Shown: piece by piece, positions 60,925 to 64,000 of the stretch
Layout of the letters: every line of letters begins with the position of its first letter
Numbering within the stretch: the first letter of the stretch is position 1
NCBI RefSeq assembly: GCF_000321225.1
Contig: NW_004451008.1
Coordinates: forward strand, 1,074,511-1,138,510
From: Odobenus rosmarus divergens
Taxonomy: Eukaryota > Chordata > Mammalia > Carnivora > Odobenidae
Length of the DNA: 64,000 nucleotides
Direction: 5' to 3'
Notes under the pieces: generated by a model
Told to the model about the DNA's origin: nothing
The model's database searches: none
What the model saw: only the letters and a program-made list of their open reading frames with translations
Translations under genes and position numbers: made by a program

Positions 60925-61808
60925 TCACCGTTCCACCTGGAGCTCTCCCAGACCTTGTGGGGAGCCCATCTGCTCCCACACCCAATCCACATAGTTGGAG
61001 ACCTTCGTGTAGACCCCATAGACCTGCTTGCTGCCACATTCTTCAGGGCCCCCCCAGGACACCAGGCCTTGGGCCACCCAGCGCTGGCTCAAGTCATCCA
61101 GAATGACAAAGGCCCCACCACTGTCTCCGAGGCATGTGTCTTTGCCACCCTCGTAGTAGCCGGCACAGAACATGTTCTCCGTGACGCTGTAGTTCCCCGA
61201 CCGGGACTCATAGCTGGTTTTGCACTCCGCATACGGCACCACGGGTAACTTGACGTACTGCAGGACATCTGACAAGGTCCGCGTGCCACTGCTGATGATC
61301 TCATCCACTGTCACATTAGGATTGGAGATACCCCAGCCAGCTACCAAGCCCAGCATATGGGGCTCTGGGCCTTCTGGCTCAGGACTTGGCAGGCAGATGG
61401 GCATGACGTGGGGCCCCAGGGGCACAGGCTCCAGCAGCTGCACCAGAGCTATGTCATGGTTGTAGTTCTGGATGTTGAAGTCTGGGTGGAGCACCACTTG
61501 TGCCGCAGAGCTGTTGACAGCCCCTGATTTGTCCCGCACATCATGCAGGCCCAGGTAGACAGTGACATGCTCCTTGGAGACCGGGATTACTGTGTTGTCT
61601 CTTCGCTGGGAGCGCAGCACGTGGGCTGCTGTTAGGATCCAGGACTCAGAGAGCAGGGCCCCGCTCCCAAACCACTTGTCATTCGGCACCCTCGAGGTGT
61701 CCTCCACCACTATCAGGGCCTGCCATGGAAAGAGGCCAGGCTCAGCATTCCGGCCCCCGATGATTCTCTTGACCAGGTTTGGCAGTGAGCGGGAGGGCTG
61801 ACCACACA
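60925..61808 (-). CDS. MASP1: MASP1, MASP-3 isoform serine protease exon (intact)
   Basis: This single exon encodes the whole catalytic chain of MASP-3, the isoform that activates pro-factor D of the alternative complement pathway. The acceptor is cttatag|TG; two bases finish a codon, then CGQPSRSLP leads to the activation site VKR|IIGG and a chymotrypsin-fold protease to TGA at 60925-60927, ending QVER. Numbering from the split codon, the triad is His63 (TAAH), Asp119 (HDIAL) and Ser230 (GDSGG). Asp224, six before the Ser, gives trypsin-like specificity. N-glycosylation sequons occur at N99, N165 and N206. Length and sequence agree closely with the human exon, with no lesion. The shared CUB-EGF-CUB-CCP-CCP exons lie to the right, outside the window. 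Confidence 0.95.
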
Positions 61809-64000
61809 CTATAAGGAGAAGGAGGGAATGGGGACAAGAAACAGGAACTGGTCAGATCAGCCACGTGAAAAGAGCCACGGAAAGAAATTCACATCTCATC
61901 CACTGTAGATTATGCCACCATGGGACCCTACTCTACATTACAGGGCCATGGTGGCCCGGGAGAGCTCTGCATGGGTGTGACCTTTGACCTAAGTCTTTCT
62001 AGTTGGCCTGTGTGTGGTCTGGCCCTTCTGTAGCCAGTGCCATCTATGGACCAGACCATTGCATGCATGGGCCTTCACCATCCTGAACCATTTCCAGCCA
62101 AGTTCACTTTGGCCTGGATATTCCAGAAGTGGCCCATGCTGTGGATACTTAGAAAACTTCTGGAAACCATAGGTCATGGGCTTTGAGAGATGGAAGGAAA
62201 CTAAAAGACTATCTAGCAGGTCACAGTGAACACTGGACTGGGAGCCAAGATACCTGGGGCCTTCACCTGGCTTTTCTCTCCTATGTCCTGTGCAACTCTG
62301 GGTAGGTAAATTTGTCTCTCTGGACTTAAATTTTTGACCTGCTAAATGAGGCAGTTGGTCAATATGATCTCTGTGGATCTTTCAAATTCCAAATTCCCTC
62401 AATTTTTATTTCATGTTCCCTGGCCACCCCCATTTTATAGGTGAGTAAAACTCTCCAGACGTTAAGCAATTAGCCCAAGGTCACATGGCTATGAAGTTAA
62501 CAGGGGCATTAGCAGAGGGCTTAACTAGATTCTAAGATCAAGGTCTTGTCCTATATCCCACAGTGCCTCATTACATATACAAATCATGGTCATGGGCTCT
62601 ATAACTTTTTCTTCTTTGGCCTAAAGGACTCATGCTCTGAATGCATGCCCAGGACGTCCAGGGTTAGGGAAACGTGGCATAATCTACAAGCAATGATGCA
62701 TAGGCCCTGCTCTGAGCCACCCATCATTGCACCCAGGAACCCTGTAGTACCTTCAGGGGAAGAAGAAAGGTCTGATCAAACTTCGTTCCACTGAGTTGTA
62801 CCCCGAGCATGCACATGCACCACCAGCCTCCTGCAGCCAAACGCCTTTGGCCCATGAGCAGGGGGTCTTCAGTACCACTCCTCCGCTGGCCAAGAACAAG
62901 CTCACATAAGCCTTCCCAGCAGGGTTCTTAGGCCTAGGAGGTAAGCCTGGTGTGAGTATGGGCTTCTTCCTGGTTGCAAATAGCCAGGTTACACTCTTTG
63001 GTCCTGGATACTTTCAATGATCCTTTAAAGACCAAGGAACATTTGAGTTTTCTTGGCAACTTTGGGAGGTCAGGTTTTCAACAATTTAATGCTTTTCAGA
63101 TGTTCTTCTTCCTGATGCCAAAGGCTTCTTACATGATCCTTATGCACCCTGTCATTCCCACCCGGCCAGATGTGAGCTGGCCTTTGCTAACTTTCTGTGG
63201 CCTGGTCTTCCGGAGTGGAAGGCCAGACTCTTAGTTGCAAGCCGCAGCCTATGGGGTGACATCTCAAGGCGATCTGTGACTGGCCCTGCACAATAGCTCA
63301 TTTAGTGCTGAAAGGCCCTCATCTGGTAAGGGCCGGGCCTGTGGCTGAGTCCATGTTTACAACAAAGCCAGCACTGAACGGTGCCTTTTGCCAATGTCAG
63401 AGCTGGGGAAGCTTGGAGAACCACTAATTTACAGATGCAGAAATCGAGGTTCAGAGAAGACAAGTGACATACTCATAGTCATTAGTGACAGAGCCAGAAG
63501 AAGAGCCCATTTCTTCTAACTCTTGCTTCATTTTCTCCACTAAAGTCTGTTTTTCTTCTTGATATGCTTTTGTCCTTTCAAGAGGTTGAATGATGCAACA
63601 AGCTTTGAGAAAGCTCATTGAAATGAGGCCATTCTTTTTGGCTGCAACCATTCTCCATCCAGTCTTTCCTGGAACAAAGGTGTCTTCTTGAAAACCTAGA
63701 GCTTCAGCTGTGCTGAAGCCAGATTCAGGCTCTAAAGCACTGGAGGTACTGAGGGAGGGTCCTTAAAACAAAAATGTGATATTCTAGAATTCTGGGTCCA
63801 TGAGGATGGCATGAAACACAATCAGAGTCAAGAACGTCTCAGCATTGCTTGTGCTTATATCAAAATCTTCGCTTCACCTTCCAGCTCTGCCCCTAACTCT
63901 GTGGGTAGCCTTGGACAAATCATTACACCTCACTGATCCTCAGTTTTCTCACATGTAAAATGAAGGGCAAATAATATTTGCTTAATAAGGTTCCCTGGAA
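61809..64000 (-). other. MASP1 intron upstream of the MASP-3 exon
   Basis: MIR-like at 62225-62400 (plus), 63425-63520 (minus) and 63885-63990 (plus). None of the shared CUB, EGF or CCP exons is visible. A 311-base open stretch at 63451-63761 is discussed among the findings. Confidence 0.55.

Noticed and set aside
60390..61037. Minus-strand frame of 215 codons overlapping the MASP-3 exon end
   Set aside because: It is a different frame from the MASP-3 coding frame and runs into the 3'UTR; no family resemblance.

Overview
The window is nuclear DNA from a carnivore mammal, most likely a caniform. It has vertebrate GT-AG split genes, many copies of the carnivore tRNA-derived SINE (starting near GGGGCGCCTGGGTGGCTC and ending in AAATAAATAAA), and carnivore-type L1 elements. 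Its gene order matches human 3q27: RTP1 on the plus strand followed by MASP1 on the minus strand. An N-filled assembly gap (36864-37188) lies inside an L1. The species cannot be fixed from the sequence alone.

Layout. 1-30450 is intergenic: old antisense L1, MIR, Tigger-type DNA transposons, SINEs, a tailed U6 snRNA fragment, a retrocopied 3'UTR, a 61-bp tandem duplication and a 121-bp inverted duplication. 30786-33283 is RTP1, two coding exons giving 263 residues, with a probable 3' end near 34935. 34940-48082 is intergenic and includes a 5'-truncated L1 with a 3' transduction. 48083-55336 holds the six MASP1 exons that encode the serine protease domain of the MASP-1 isoform. 60925-61808 is the single exon encoding the serine protease domain of the MASP-3 isoform. 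The remainder to 64000 is MASP1 intron; the shared CUB, EGF and CCP exons lie beyond the right edge.

The main result is that the MASP-1-specific protease domain appears to be dead. The activation-site Arg is Ser, an in-frame TAG follows in the same exon, the next exon carries a net +1 frameshift, the next a net +2 frameshift, and the last exon has lost the S1-pocket Asp. All six exons keep recognisable splice sites, and His, Asp and Ser of the triad can still be read. In contrast, the MASP-3 exon is fully open and complete, and RTP1 is clean. One branch of an alternatively spliced gene seems to have decayed while the sister branch stayed under constraint. By established roles, this organism would lack MASP-1 protease (the lectin-pathway initiator) but keep MASP-3 (pro-factor D activation in the alternative pathway).

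The residue and exon-length comparisons rest on my memory of the human RTP1, MASP-1 and MASP-3 proteins; no alignment was run.
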